Shown here: piece after piece, positions 14,065-22,350 of the stretch | Numbering within the stretch: position 1 is the first letter of the stretch | Layout: the number at the start of each line of letters is the position of its first letter | Source of the DNA: CAZUTK01 sp964623265 | GTDB taxonomy: Bacteria > Electryoneota > B3-LCP | Assembly (NCBI GenBank): GCA_964623265.1 | Contig: CAZUTK010000049.1 | Location: 1-22,848, forward strand | Length of the DNA: 22,848 nucleotides | Reading direction: 5' to 3' | Position numbers and translations under genes: made by a program | The notes under the pieces: generated by a model | Database searches by the model: none | What the model saw: only the letters and a program-made list of their open reading frames with translations | What the model was told of the DNA's origin: nothing

Positions 14065-16758
14065 ATGAAGAAACGAATCGTATGGGTGTTCACGGGATAT
14101 TTCATCGCGGGGACAGCGGCGCACGCCATCGCACCGGCGAAGCCCGGGGTGGCGGTTCCACAGGTGATCTTGGACCGAGCCCGGCAGGACGGCGATCTTT
14201 TTTATCCCAAACCGATGCTGGCGAACACGATGGCGCGCTACGCTCAAGCCAAACGAGCCGCACTCCAATCCGGAAGCAGCCTGGACGAGGTGGACGACAT
14301 CTACGCGTACGCCCCGGTCATCTGCGGCAAGTACTCCGACTCGGGCCCGGACGATTGGCCCGTCAGCCTGATGCAGGAGCAGCTCTTCGACGGACCCTGG
14401 CCCACCGGCACGATGCGGGACTTTTATGAGGAGATCTCCTTCGATCAGTTTCATCTGGACGGAACGGTATACGGCTGGTACACTTCCACCCTGACGCAAG
14501 CCTACGTGGTGGGCAGCGGCTACGGCATGGGACCGGACGCTCACCTGGACGAATTCCTGCTCGAACTGCTGAATTTCGCAGATCCGACGACGGATTTTTC
14601 ACCGTATGACAATGACGGACCCGACGGCATCCCCAATTCCGGGGACGACGACGGCATTGTGGATGCCTGTTTCTTCATCCACGACGGCGCCGGCGCTGAA
14701 GCGGGCGCCAACAATATCTGGTCGCACTCATTCAATCTGCAGTATCTAACCGGCAGCCTGTACACGACCAATGATCCCCGCGCCGGGGGCGGGTTCATCC
14801 GGATCGGGCCCTACATCATCCAGCCTTCCATCACGATGACGGGCCAAATCATCGAAATCGGGGTATTCTGCCATGAATACGGGCATGCGCTGGGTCTCCC
14901 GGACCTCTACGATACGGATTATTCATCCGAAGGGATCGGCGTGTGGGGATTGATGGGCGGGGGCAGTTGGAACACACCCGCCAAACCGGCTCATATGATC
15001 GCCTGGTGCCGCTACAAACTGGGCTGGATCAACCCGACCGTGGTGACGGACTGGCTGCATGATCAAGCCCTCCCCGCCATCGAAACTTCCGGCGAAGCGT
15101 ATCGGCTCTGGACCGGCGGCGCCGGCGGTCCGCAGTATTTTATGGTGGAAAACCGTCAGCGATACAGGTTCGACATCAATCTGCGGGGGGAGGGGCTGCT
15201 GATCTGGCACGTGGACGAAACGGCACAGCAAACCAACGAAAATCACCCCAAGGTGGATCTGGAAGAAGCGGACGGGATGGATCACCTACGCTACAATATG
15301 AACTCCGGGGACAGCGGCGATCCCTACCCGGGCGTCACCGACAACCGCTGGTTCGACGAATACACCAATCCCAACAGTTTGGATTACTTCAATTACACCA
15401 CGCAGGTCGCCGTCTGGAATATATCGGACGCGAGCGACACGATGCACGCCAATCTCGACGTCATCTATTCGCAGCCGCGTCTGCAATATATGAATCATGC
15501 TCTCAGCGATCCGACCGGCAACGGCGACAACCGCGCCGATCCCGGGGAAACCGTGAACCTCTGGATCACGCTGCAGAATCTCTGGGGCGGCAGCGAGGAG
15601 CTGACGGGGTTCCTGCGCTCTGATTCCGCTTTCGCGCAAGCCCTCGATTCCAGCGCATCGTTCGGTGTGATCGCCACGCACGGATTCGGCAGCAATCAGG
15701 ACAACCCCTTCCAGATCGCTATTTCCCCGGACGCTCCTGAGGGCGCCTGGCTACCCCTGACGGTGCGGATTACGTCCGGACCCGAATTCGAGCAGGAGAT
15801 CTCATTTTCCATCCAGATCGGCAGAGCCCCCATCCTGCTGGTGGACGACGATCTGAATCAGAACTACGAGCAATTTCTCGCCTCTTCCATCGCGGCGACC
15901 GGCATCAATTATGAAATCTGGGACGTCTCCCAGCAGGGCACGCCCGGGGATCAAGCGATCCACTACGGGACGATCGTCTGGATCACGGGCAACGATTTTT
16001 CGACCACCCTGGAAGATTACGACATCGAAATATTGATCCAATTCCTGAATGCAGGTCGAACGCTGATCCTCTCCGGACAAAACATCAATGAAGACATCGG
16101 CGGAAGCAGCTTCTTCACCGATTACTTGAAATGCACGCCGAGGACGGACGACGTGACTACGCTGACCGTCAACGGCGTCGCCGGCAACCCCTTGACCGAA
16201 GGGATGAGTCTCTTCATCTTCGGCGTGGGCGGCGCCGCGAATCAGAGCTCGCCCTCATCGGTGTATTCGATCGCGCCGGCAGAGCCGCTCTTCGAATACC
16301 CCAACGGCGAAGTCGCGGCGGTGTACTACCACAATGAGACGACTGGAGCACACGTCGCCTATTTCGGCTTCGGACTGGAAGCGATCAGCGGCATCGCCGG
16401 CAGCACCAGCCGCACCGCGGTGCTGAACGCATTGTTCGATTGGGCGGGGGTTACGGCAGTTCGCCCCGATGCGCCGCGGGAGCGGACGGCTCCGGCGCAA
16501 TTTCATCTGTCGAAAGCCTACCCCAACCCCTTCAATCCGAGCACGCGGGTGCAGTTTTCTCTGCCTCAAGCGAGCCGGGTCGAACTCGCGGTCTTCGATG
16601 TGCAAGGGCGGCGGGTGGTGGATCTGGCAAGCGGCAATATGACGGCGGGAAACTACGAAGTGGAATTCGACGGTTCGCAGCTGCCGTCAGGCGTCTATCT
16701 GTACCGTCTGCAGGCGGGAGATTACACCGCCGGCGGGAAGATGGTATTGATGAAGTAA
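14065..16758 (+). CDS. Secreted M6-type metalloprotease with T9SS sorting domain
   Basis: An 897-residue exported zinc protease of the immune inhibitor A (M6) type. Signal peptide about 1-22. The zinc motif HEYGHALGLPD (270-280) is intact: His270, Glu271, His274, followed by a second-ligand Asp region and the Met-turn-like WGLMGGGSWN (294-303). Substrate-domain extension, Ig-like parts (about 480-800) follow. The last 79 residues are the T9SS type A sorting domain (YPNPFNPSTRVQFSLPQ... to GGKMVLMK), which targets the protein to the outer face. Start: ATG 14065 after GAAGGAG. It is transcribed singly, between its promoter and the terminator 16781-16806. The sorting-domain DNA is identical over 225 bp to that of the gene at 17975. 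Confidence 0.94.
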   Translation: MKKRIVWVFTGYFIAGTAAHAIAPAKPGVAVPQVILDRARQDGDLFYPKPMLANTMARYAQAKRAALQSGSSLDEVDDIYAYAPVICGKYSDSGPDDWPVSLMQEQLFDGPWPTGTMRDFYEEISFDQFHLDGTVYGWYTSTLTQAYVVGSGYGMGPDAHLDEFLLELLNFADPTTDFSPYDNDGPDGIPNSGDDDGIVDACFFIHDGAGAEAGANNIWSHSFNLQYLTGSLYTTNDPRAGGGFIRIGPYIIQPSITMTGQIIEIGVFCHEYGHALGLPDLYDTDYSSEGIGVWGLMGGGSWNTPAKPAHMIAWCRYKLGWINPTVVTDWLHDQALPAIETSGEAYRLWTGGAGGPQYFMVENRQRYRFDINLRGEGLLIWHVDETAQQTNENHPKVDLEEADGMDHLRYNMNSGDSGDPYPGVTDNRWFDEYTNPNSLDYFNYTTQVAVWNISDASDTMHANLDVIYSQPRLQYMNHALSDPTGNGDNRADPGETVNLWITLQNLWGGSEELTGFLRSDSAFAQALDSSASFGVIATHGFGSNQDNPFQIAISPDAPEGAWLPLTVRITSGPEFEQEISFSIQIGRAPILLVDDDLNQNYEQFLASSIAATGINYEIWDVSQQGTPGDQAIHYGTIVWITGNDFSTTLEDYDIEILIQFLNAGRTLILSGQNINEDIGGSSFFTDYLKCTPRTDDVTTLTVNGVAGNPLTEGMSLFIFGVGGAANQSSPSSVYSIAPAEPLFEYPNGEVAAVYYHNETTGAHVAYFGFGLEAISGIAGSTSRTAVLNALFDWAGVTAVRPDAPRERTAPAQFHLSKAYPNPFNPSTRVQFSLPQASRVELAVFDVQGRRVVDLASGNMTAGNYEVEFDGSQLPSGVYLYRLQAGDYTAGGKMVLMK
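16521..16756 (+). repeat. Sorting-domain cassette, copy 1
   Basis: A 225-bp direct repeat (16521-16745), identical base for base to 18976-19200, then one mismatch (A/G at 16746) and ten more identical bases to the stop codon. It starts at the Pro codon of the PNPFNPS motif; upstream DNA is unrelated. Confidence 0.95.
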
Positions 16759-16780
16759 TTCACTGCAAATGAATGCGATT

Positions 16781-16806
16781 AAGGCAGGCCTAAAGCCTGC
16801 CTTTTT
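16781..16806 (+). terminator. Terminator after the M6 protease
   Basis: Perfect 9-bp stem AAGGCAGGC (16781-16789) / GCCTGCCTT (16795-16803), 5-nt loop, T tail to 16806. Confidence 0.88.
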
Positions 16807-16842
16807 CAATACCCGCTTGAATCGTTGAAAAAATTGAAAAAA

Positions 16843-16870
16843 TTGCTTTGTCTCTGCTGAAGAATACATT
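16843..16870 (+). promoter_or_regulatory. Promoter of the first haem-motif T9SS gene
   Basis: TTGCTT (16843-16848), 16-nt spacer, TACATT (16865-16870). A predicted start near 16877 is a few bases before the leader element at 16883. Confidence 0.45.
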
Positions 16871-16882
16871 AATTTATTCATA

Positions 16883-16893
16883 CTGGAGACCCA
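16883..16893 (+). promoter_or_regulatory. Leader element CTGGAGACCCA, copy 1
   Basis: An 11-bp element 54 nt before the ATG at 16937. The same 11 bases stand 55 nt before the ATG of the paralogue (17920-17930). It could be a protein or ribosome contact site, or simply a relic of duplication. Confidence 0.4.
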
Positions 16894-16936
16894 ACAAACA
16901 GACCCGCACCACTGCTTCTATCGAAAAGGAGTCATT

Positions 16937-17806
16937 ATGCGAAGATTTCTGTTTGGTTTGGGCTTTTTTGCTCTTACCGCAATCTGCCACAGCTACCCCG
17001 GCGCTCCGCCTATGGGGTGTGCCGGCGATCCCCCCGACTTCAACAGCTGCGTGAATTGCCACGACAGTTACCCTCTCAACAGCGGGGACGGAGCCCTTGA
17101 GATCACCGGTCTTCCGACAGGCGGCTATGAAACAGGTGTGGCCTATCCCCTGACGATCACACTGACAGATCCGGGACAAAGCCGTTGGGGATTCGAACTC
17201 ACGGTGATCCGTCAATCCGGCAATCACTACGATCAAGCAGGGGAAATCATCGTCACGGATCCGACGCATACCGATCTTGGTGTAGGAACGGGGTCGGCGC
17301 CGGATTATTTGTATCAGACTTCCGCGGGTTCTTACAACGGGACGCCGGGACCGACCGCCTGGTCATTCGAATGGATCGCGCCTGATACTTCGACAGGGAC
17401 GGTATCATTTTATTTTTCCGGAGCAGCTTGCGACGGAGGCAGCGGCGCTAATGGGGATTACTGCTATACCAACTTGGCTTCCGTAGATCCTTCGCCCGGG
17501 ACATCCGTCGAACCTGAAGCCCAAAATCCTGCTTGGACGCCGACGACTTACCATCTTGCTCCTCCTTTCCCCAATCCCTTTAATCCTTCCACACGTGTAC
17601 GATTTTCCCTCCCGATCATGATCCGGATTGAACTCGCTGTCTTTGACACAAAGGGACGACGCGTGGCGGATCTGATAAGCGGCATTTTGAATTCCGGTAC
17701 CTACGAAGTAAAATTCGACGGTTCCGGACTCCCCACGGGTATCTATCTCTGCCGTATTCAAGCGGGAGATTTCATCGCTGTTGAAAAGATGGTGCTGTTA
17801 AAGTAG
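16937..17806 (+). CDS. Secreted haem-motif protein with T9SS sorting domain, paralogue 1
   Basis: A 289-residue secreted protein: signal peptide (1-20), a SCVNCH motif (Cys38, Cys41, His42) giving a possible c-type haem, a beta-sandwich (about 50-185) resembling the reelin-like choice-of-anchor V domain, and a T9SS sorting domain (about 211-289, FPNPFNPSTRVRFSLP... to VEKMVLLK). Cys166 and Cys176 could form a disulfide. The gene has its own promoter and a leader element. It is a paralogue of the next gene: the first 185 residues align almost column for column, including NSGDG, DPTHT and YNGTPGPT. Its sorting domain differs at many positions from the identical pair. No terminator is seen before the paralogue, so cotranscription is possible. 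Start: ATG 16937 after AAAGGAG. Confidence 0.88.
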   Translation: MRRFLFGLGFFALTAICHSYPGAPPMGCAGDPPDFNSCVNCHDSYPLNSGDGALEITGLPTGGYETGVAYPLTITLTDPGQSRWGFELTVIRQSGNHYDQAGEIIVTDPTHTDLGVGTGSAPDYLYQTSAGSYNGTPGPTAWSFEWIAPDTSTGTVSFYFSGAACDGGSGANGDYCYTNLASVDPSPGTSVEPEAQNPAWTPTTYHLAPPFPNPFNPSTRVRFSLPIMIRIELAVFDTKGRRVADLISGILNSGTYEVKFDGSGLPTGIYLCRIQAGDFIAVEKMVLLK

Positions 17807-17919
17807 CTTGAGAATAAGTCGCGGACTAATAAGCCACTCGCATTTCACATTCTGCGATGTTTAGAACTGAATCCAACACGAGCACACCGAATTGCATCCG
17901 GATTTCGTTATGGATCGCT

Positions 17920-17930
17920 CTGGAGACCCA
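17920..17930 (+). promoter_or_regulatory. Leader element CTGGAGACCCA, copy 2
   Basis: The second copy of the 11-bp leader element, 55 nt before the ATG at 17975. No convincing promoter hexamers are found immediately upstream (a TTGCAT at 17892 lacks a -10 at the right distance). Confidence 0.4.
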
Positions 17931-17974
17931 GCCAAAAGAATAACAATCCATGCAGCTTAAAGAAAGGAGTCACC

Positions 17975-19213
17975 ATGCGTAAAATTCTGTCTGTGTTGGG
18001 GATTCTCGCTATAGCCGGGGCGTGTTACGGCTATCCCGGCGGCGCTCCGATGGGATATGCCGGTCAACCGCCGAGCGGCAATAACTGCGTGAACTGTCAC
18101 AGTTCGTTTCCGTTAAACAGCGGGGATGGATCGCTCCAAATCAACGGACTGCCTGCAGGAGGGTATCAATCCGGAAACACGTACAATCTTTCTGTTACTC
18201 TGGCGGATCCGGGACAGGTTCGCTGGGGATTTCAGTTGACAGCGATTTACGTATCCGGAAGCAACTACCTCCAAGCCGGCACGTTGGTCGTCACGGACCC
18301 GACGCATACGACCCTGCTGGTCGGTTCCGGTTCGTCACCCGATTATCTGAATCAAACCTCGTCGGGGACATACAATGGAACGCCCGGACCCACCACCTGG
18401 AATTTTAGCTGGACGGCGCCGAATACATCCACCGGAACGCTGACGTTTTACGCGTCCGGAGCGGCATGCAACGGCACCGGTGGCACCAGCGGGGATTATT
18501 GCTACACGACTTCTGCCGCCTTGAATCCCGCCGGCGTGGTGCCGAATGTGACGATCACGCTAAGCCCCAGCAATCCTCCCATTCAGATTCCAGGAAGCGG
18601 CGGGAGTTTCAACTTCACAATCGCCGTCGCAAACGGAGAAACATCGCAACAAGTTTCAACGATTTGGTGCAATATCACGCTGCCCAATGGGAACATTTAT
18701 GGCCCGGTATTGGGACCTTTGACTGTCACGCTGCCTCCATCCTTCTCCACCAATCGCCTGCGCACGCAATCGGTTCCCGCCAGTGCGCCCGCCGGAAACT
18801 ACACCTACAACGGATTCATCGGCGCCGACGTCAACACCATCTGGGATCAAGACAGTTTCCCGTTCACAAAATTGGCATCTGACGGCGGTTTTTCCGGGGG
18901 GGAATGGTCGAATTACGGCGAAGAACTCAATATCTGTTCGTCGGTTCCGGAACGTTTCGCGATCATCAGCGCCTTCCCCAACCCCTTCAATCCGAGCACG
19001 CGGGTGCAGTTTTCTCTGCCTCAAGCGAGCCGGGTCGAACTCGCGGTCTTCGATGTGCAAGGGCGGCGGGTGGTGGATCTGGCAAGCGGCAATATGACGG
19101 CGGGAAACTACGAAGTGGAATTCGACGGTTCGCAGCTGCCGTCAGGCGTCTATCTGTACCGTCTGCAGGCGGGAGATTACACCGCCGGCGGGAAGATGGT
19201 GTTGATGAAGTGA
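17975..19213 (+). CDS. Secreted haem-motif protein with extra beta-sandwich and T9SS sorting domain, paralogue 2
   Basis: A 412-residue secreted protein. Order: signal peptide (1-19), NCVNCH (Cys38, Cys41, His42), reelin-like beta-sandwich (about 50-185), an added domain (about 190-300: NVTITLSP..PPIQIPGSGG through PAGNYTYNGFIG and NTIWDQD) and the sorting domain (about 333-412). The added domain is absent from the paralogue and has the look of a separate Ig-like or adhesin module used by FCB-type proteins. The sorting domain DNA is identical over 225 bp to the M6 protease. SD AAAGGAG, ATG 17975. Terminator 19237-19267. Electron or haem binding is inferred from one motif only. Confidence 0.88.
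   Translation: MRKILSVLGILAIAGACYGYPGGAPMGYAGQPPSGNNCVNCHSSFPLNSGDGSLQINGLPAGGYQSGNTYNLSVTLADPGQVRWGFQLTAIYVSGSNYLQAGTLVVTDPTHTTLLVGSGSSPDYLNQTSSGTYNGTPGPTTWNFSWTAPNTSTGTLTFYASGAACNGTGGTSGDYCYTTSAALNPAGVVPNVTITLSPSNPPIQIPGSGGSFNFTIAVANGETSQQVSTIWCNITLPNGNIYGPVLGPLTVTLPPSFSTNRLRTQSVPASAPAGNYTYNGFIGADVNTIWDQDSFPFTKLASDGGFSGGEWSNYGEELNICSSVPERFAIISAFPNPFNPSTRVQFSLPQASRVELAVFDVQGRRVVDLASGNMTAGNYEVEFDGSQLPSGVYLYRLQAGDYTAGGKMVLMK
18976..19211 (+). repeat. Sorting-domain cassette, copy 2
   Basis: Second copy of the 225-bp cassette, offset 2455 bp from copy 1 and in the same reading frame. Identity starts at the PNPFNPS codons and ends at the stop codon, so the repeat equals the protein domain. Confidence 0.95.
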
Positions 19214-19236
19214 CGGCGATTTCGCGATGTTATCGA

Positions 19237-19267
19237 GGAGGCGGCGGATGCGCCGCCTTTCTTTTTT
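19237..19267 (+). terminator. Terminator after paralogue 2
   Basis: Stem AGGCGGCG (19239-19246) / CGCCGCCT (19251-19258), GATG loop, then TTC and a run of six T's. Confidence 0.9.
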
Positions 19268-19280
19268 CCGCGAAAATCGC

Positions 19281-19309
19281 TTGCATCCATAACGGCGAAA
19301 GACTAAATT
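19281..19309 (+). promoter_or_regulatory. Promoter of the beta-CASP RNase gene
   Basis: TTGCAT (19281-19286), 17-nt spacer, TAAATT (19304-19309), 24 nt before the ATG. Confidence 0.5.
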
Positions 19310-19333
19310 GACTTGGCGAAAGAATAAAAACCT

Positions 19334-20746
19334 ATGGAAAGACACGCTAAGTTGACATTTTTAGGTGCCGTCCGCAATGTCACGGGATCGCGGTACCTGC
19401 TGGAGTGCAACGGATCGAGGTTTCTGATTGACTGCGGGCTCTACCAGGAACGGGACTTTCGCGCCCGCAACTGGGATCCTTCGCCGATGCCGGCGGAGAG
19501 TTTGGACGCTGTGCTGTTGACGCACGCTCACCTCGATCACTGCGGTTGGCTGCCGCGCTTGGTGAAGCAGGGTTTCCGCGGGCGGATTTACTGCACCAGC
19601 GCCACAGCGGAAATCGCCCGCATCGTGCTTTTGGATGCCGCCAAACTGCAGGAAGAAGACGCGGAATTCAAGCGCCGCCGCCATGAACAGGAAGGGCGCC
19701 AAGGTCCTTATCCGGTCGAACCGCTGTACACCGGCGAAGACGTGGAAGCGACGACACCTCTGTTCGCACCCGTCCGTTACGAGACGCCGGTTTCGCTCGG
19801 CGACGGGATCGAAGCCGCGTTCTACGATGCGGGCCATATCCTCGGATCGTCCATGATCCGCTTCCGGCTGGACCTCAACGGGCAGGAACGCACCCTGCTC
19901 TTTTCCGGCGACGTGGGCAGGCGCAACACACCCATCATCCGCGATCCTTCGGTCTTCGAGGAAGCCGATTACGTGCAGATCGAATCCACATACGGCGACC
20001 GGCTGCATGAAGACCAGGAAGAGATCGCGGACAAGCTGGCGGAGATCATTCTGAGCACGCGCAAAGCCGGCGGCAACGTCGTCATCCCCAGCTTCGCCGT
20101 GGAACGGTCGCAGGAGCTGCTGTATCGCCTGAACGAATTGCAGCGGGGAGGCAAGATCCCGCACCTGATGACCTTCGTAGACAGCCCTATGGCGATCAAA
20201 GTGACGGATATTTTCGAACATCATCCGGAGATGTTCGACGAGGAGATGCTGGCGAGGATGCGCCGCCAGGAATCTCTGTTCGAACTGCCCAACCTGAAGA
20301 TGACCCGCGACACACAGGAATCCAAAGCGATCAATCATATCCGGGGAACAGTGATCATCATTGCGGGATCGGGGATGTGCACCGGCGGCAGGATCAAGCA
20401 TCATCTGGTCAACAACATCACGCGCAAACGCAGCACGATTCTGTTCGTGGGCTATCAAGCGGCGGGGACGCTGGGCAGAACCATCGTGGACGGCGCCAAA
20501 CGCGTGCGGATTCTTGGGAAGAAGTATCCGGTGCGCGCCCGCGTGGAACAACTGCACAGCTTTTCAGCTCATGCCGACCGCGACGAACTCTTCGCCTGGC
20601 TCACCCACCTGCGCCGACCTCCCCGGCGAATCTTCATCACCCACGGCGAAACTCACGCCGCCGACGCCTTCGCGAAGTTCGTGCAGGAAAAATCCGGCTG
20701 GAACGCATCCGTACCGGATTATCTGGAAGAAGCGATACTGGATTAA
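19334..20746 (+). CDS. MBL-fold beta-CASP ribonuclease (CPSF-like)
   Basis: A 470-residue cytoplasmic metallo-beta-lactamase-fold nuclease of the beta-CASP/CPSF73-like group, expected to process or degrade RNA with two zinc ions. Motifs in order: HAHLDH (64-69), DAGHILGSS (165-173), GDVGR (192-196), the beta-CASP motif ESTYGDR (217-223), the SGMCTGGRIKHHL block, and near the end HSFSAHADRDEL and FITHGE, which supply the remaining ligand and motif-C histidines. All expected residues are present and the length is full. No KH domains are at the N-terminus, unlike archaeal CPSF1-type proteins. Start: ATG 19334 with poor SD. It converges on the glycosyltransferase gene with a 15-nt gap and no visible terminator. 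Confidence 0.93.
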   Translation: MERHAKLTFLGAVRNVTGSRYLLECNGSRFLIDCGLYQERDFRARNWDPSPMPAESLDAVLLTHAHLDHCGWLPRLVKQGFRGRIYCTSATAEIARIVLLDAAKLQEEDAEFKRRRHEQEGRQGPYPVEPLYTGEDVEATTPLFAPVRYETPVSLGDGIEAAFYDAGHILGSSMIRFRLDLNGQERTLLFSGDVGRRNTPIIRDPSVFEEADYVQIESTYGDRLHEDQEEIADKLAEIILSTRKAGGNVVIPSFAVERSQELLYRLNELQRGGKIPHLMTFVDSPMAIKVTDIFEHHPEMFDEEMLARMRRQESLFELPNLKMTRDTQESKAINHIRGTVIIIAGSGMCTGGRIKHHLVNNITRKRSTILFVGYQAAGTLGRTIVDGAKRVRILGKKYPVRARVEQLHSFSAHADRDELFAWLTHLRRPPRRIFITHGETHAADAFAKFVQEKSGWNASVPDYLEEAILD

Positions 20747-20761
20747 TCCTAAGAAAAGGGG

Positions 20762-21409
20762 CTAAATCTTCCGATACTGAGTGATGATGGTGGAGGGATG
20801 TTTCAGGTGGAAGTAGAGGTGGTCCCAGTTGAAGGGACTTTTTTTACTTGGGTATTTATTATGTTGAATTTTCACTCTGCCGTCATATAGAATTTTATAT
20901 CCCTGTTTCCGCAATCGGATGCATGCGTCTCGCCCTTCGGAACTTTTCGACTGCCAGAACCACTCATCAAATTCAAAAATTCCTTTGCGCATTAACAGGC
21001 AGTTTTCACTGACGGCGTGGACTTCTTCCACGAATTCTCTCTGTCCAGCATCTTTTTCGCCGTATAGTATCGGCAAGCCGTTTTCACCGGTACCGGCGGA
21101 AAAAATCGTGCCATCAAACATAACAATTTTCGCACCGACGATTCCAACGTCGGGCTGACTCTCGGCGGTTTCCAACAGTAAATCCAACCAGTTGTCCTGC
21201 GTAACCTGACAATCCGCATCCAAGGAACAGATCCAATCCGACACGCCTTGGCGCAAACCGGCGTTGCGATTTTTAGCGATGGATCGTTTCCCGACAATCA
21301 CTGTCAAATTGTAATCACAATGCGTGTGTTTCAGAATGGAATGCAGGCATTTCTCCAACCCTTCATCCGGCTGTAAACAAGGAATATAGATATCGAGAGG
21401 ATACTTCAT
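20762..21409 (-). CDS. Family 2 glycosyltransferase
   Basis: A 215-residue GT-A fold glycosyltransferase of the GT2 class. Features: the opening strand LDIYIPCLQPDEGLEKCL, the KNRNAGLRQG block, the DXD-type motif SLDADCQ that holds the metal and nucleotide-sugar, and a later GRDACIRLRKQGYKILY. No TM helix or signal peptide, so cytoplasmic or membrane-associated. The donor and acceptor are unknown. Start: ATG 21409, overlapping the upstream T9SS-sorted protein's TGA as ATGA, so it is coupled to it; no SD needed. The segment is more AT-rich than the chromosome to its left. The C-terminal end is short for the family, which may mean a minimal enzyme. Confidence 0.87.
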   Translation of the reverse strand: MKYPLDIYIPCLQPDEGLEKCLHSILKHTHCDYNLTVIVGKRSIAKNRNAGLRQGVSDWICSLDADCQVTQDNWLDLLLETAESQPDVGIVGAKIVMFDGTIFSAGTGENGLPILYGEKDAGQREFVEEVHAVSENCLLMRKGIFEFDEWFWQSKSSEGRDACIRLRKQGYKILYDGRVKIQHNKYPSKKSPFNWDHLYFHLKHPSTIITQYRKI

Positions 21410-22350
21410 TTCAACAAGACCACCTTGAGGTTTTGTTGAGTGGATTCGGTATGCACACAACCGATATAAACACCGCTCGGAAGGTGATTCGCATCAATTG
21501 AAACAGTTTGAATTCCTGCATCTAAGACCCCGAATTGAAATGAAGATACTTTACACCCATCCAAGCGGTACAAATCCATACTGATCAAGGTTCGTTGCGG
21601 AATGCGCAAACGAAGTGATGTTTTTACATTGAAAGGATTCGGGAAACAACCTTCAATGCTGAAATCCTTGATTATCTCATGCTTCATATAATTTGAAGCT
21701 GCGGGGAATTCCGCCCAAAACTCAAGGGAATCATTCTCAGGATGATGATCCGCTTCCCAGTGCGTCTTGAAGAGAAAGCGATAACGGCCTGGGTTGATTA
21801 ATAGAATCGGTTGAAAACCGACAGTATCCAAACCACCGATTTCAAGCGGTGAAATCCATTGATCCATAAGATAGAGAAAACTCCCCGCTGCTCCTGTATC
21901 CACTTGGCAAGTTGTGTGAAAAGCATCTGTCGGCGTATTCCCCAAATTAAATACAATCACTTGCGGTGTAAATGGCTCAGGGGGTAAAATGGTTTGTGGC
22001 TGCAATACAGTCGTGGGGGCAACGTCTTGAATAATACCGATTAAGGTAGCTAATCTAAGGGTATCATTCGTTGGTATATTGTCACCTGGCAAATGCGTAA
22101 CAAATTCGAAAATAAATTGGGAAGCATATTGCGGCATAAATATCGGAAATGTCAAGGTTACCTGTTCACCCGGATTCATTGGAGGGGTGATCGTTTGCTG
22201 CCAATACAACAGATTTGAAGAATCACGAATAGAGCATTCAGTGAAAAAGGACTGCTCTGAAAAGGTCCCTGGGTTTTCGACAATTACCTGCGGCGAAATA
22301 GGTGTCAGTTCTTCTATGGAATCAGGTGATACGACTGTTATAGGGCCACA
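21406..22350 (-). CDS. C-terminal part of T9SS-sorted Ig-like repeat protein (frame-shifted gene)
   Basis: An open frame of about 315 codons without its own start: the reading frame is open back to a stop at 22351-22353, and the TTG at 22209 inside it is not a credible start. It holds Ig-like repeat parts of the form DVAPTTVLQPQTILPPEPFT and a preceding PITVVSPDSIEELTPISP, followed by VENPGTF-like turns, then a C-terminal T9SS sorting domain (CFPNPFNVKTSLRLRIP to NLKVVLLK). It is probably the C-terminal half of the gene whose N-terminal part is 22351-22848. The stop overlaps the glycosyltransferase ATG. It probably needs one extra base at the GGG run 22343-22345. Confidence 0.75.
   Translation of the reverse strand, partial: CGPITVVSPDSIEELTPISPQVIVENPGTFSEQSFFTECSIRDSSNLLYWQQTITPPMNPGEQVTLTFPIFMPQYASQFIFEFVTHLPGDNIPTNDTLRLATLIGIIQDVAPTTVLQPQTILPPEPFTPQVIVFNLGNTPTDAFHTTCQVDTGAAGSFLYLMDQWISPLEIGGLDTVGFQPILLINPGRYRFLFKTHWEADHHPENDSLEFWAEFPAASNYMKHEIIKDFSIEGCFPNPFNVKTSLRLRIPQRTLISMDLYRLDGCKVSSFQFGVLDAGIQTVSIDANHLPSGVYIGCVHTESTQQNLKVVLLK

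Noticed and set aside
18904..19311. 135-codon frame whose sequence matches one at 16440-16772
   Set aside because: The match follows from the duplicated sorting cassette read in another frame; both are shadows.
19361..20557. 398-codon open frame on the minus strand opposite the beta-CASP gene
   Set aside because: It lies antisense to a motif-complete enzyme, has no SD, and its residues (His/Arg/Gln-rich) have the look of a codon-bias shadow in GC-rich DNA.
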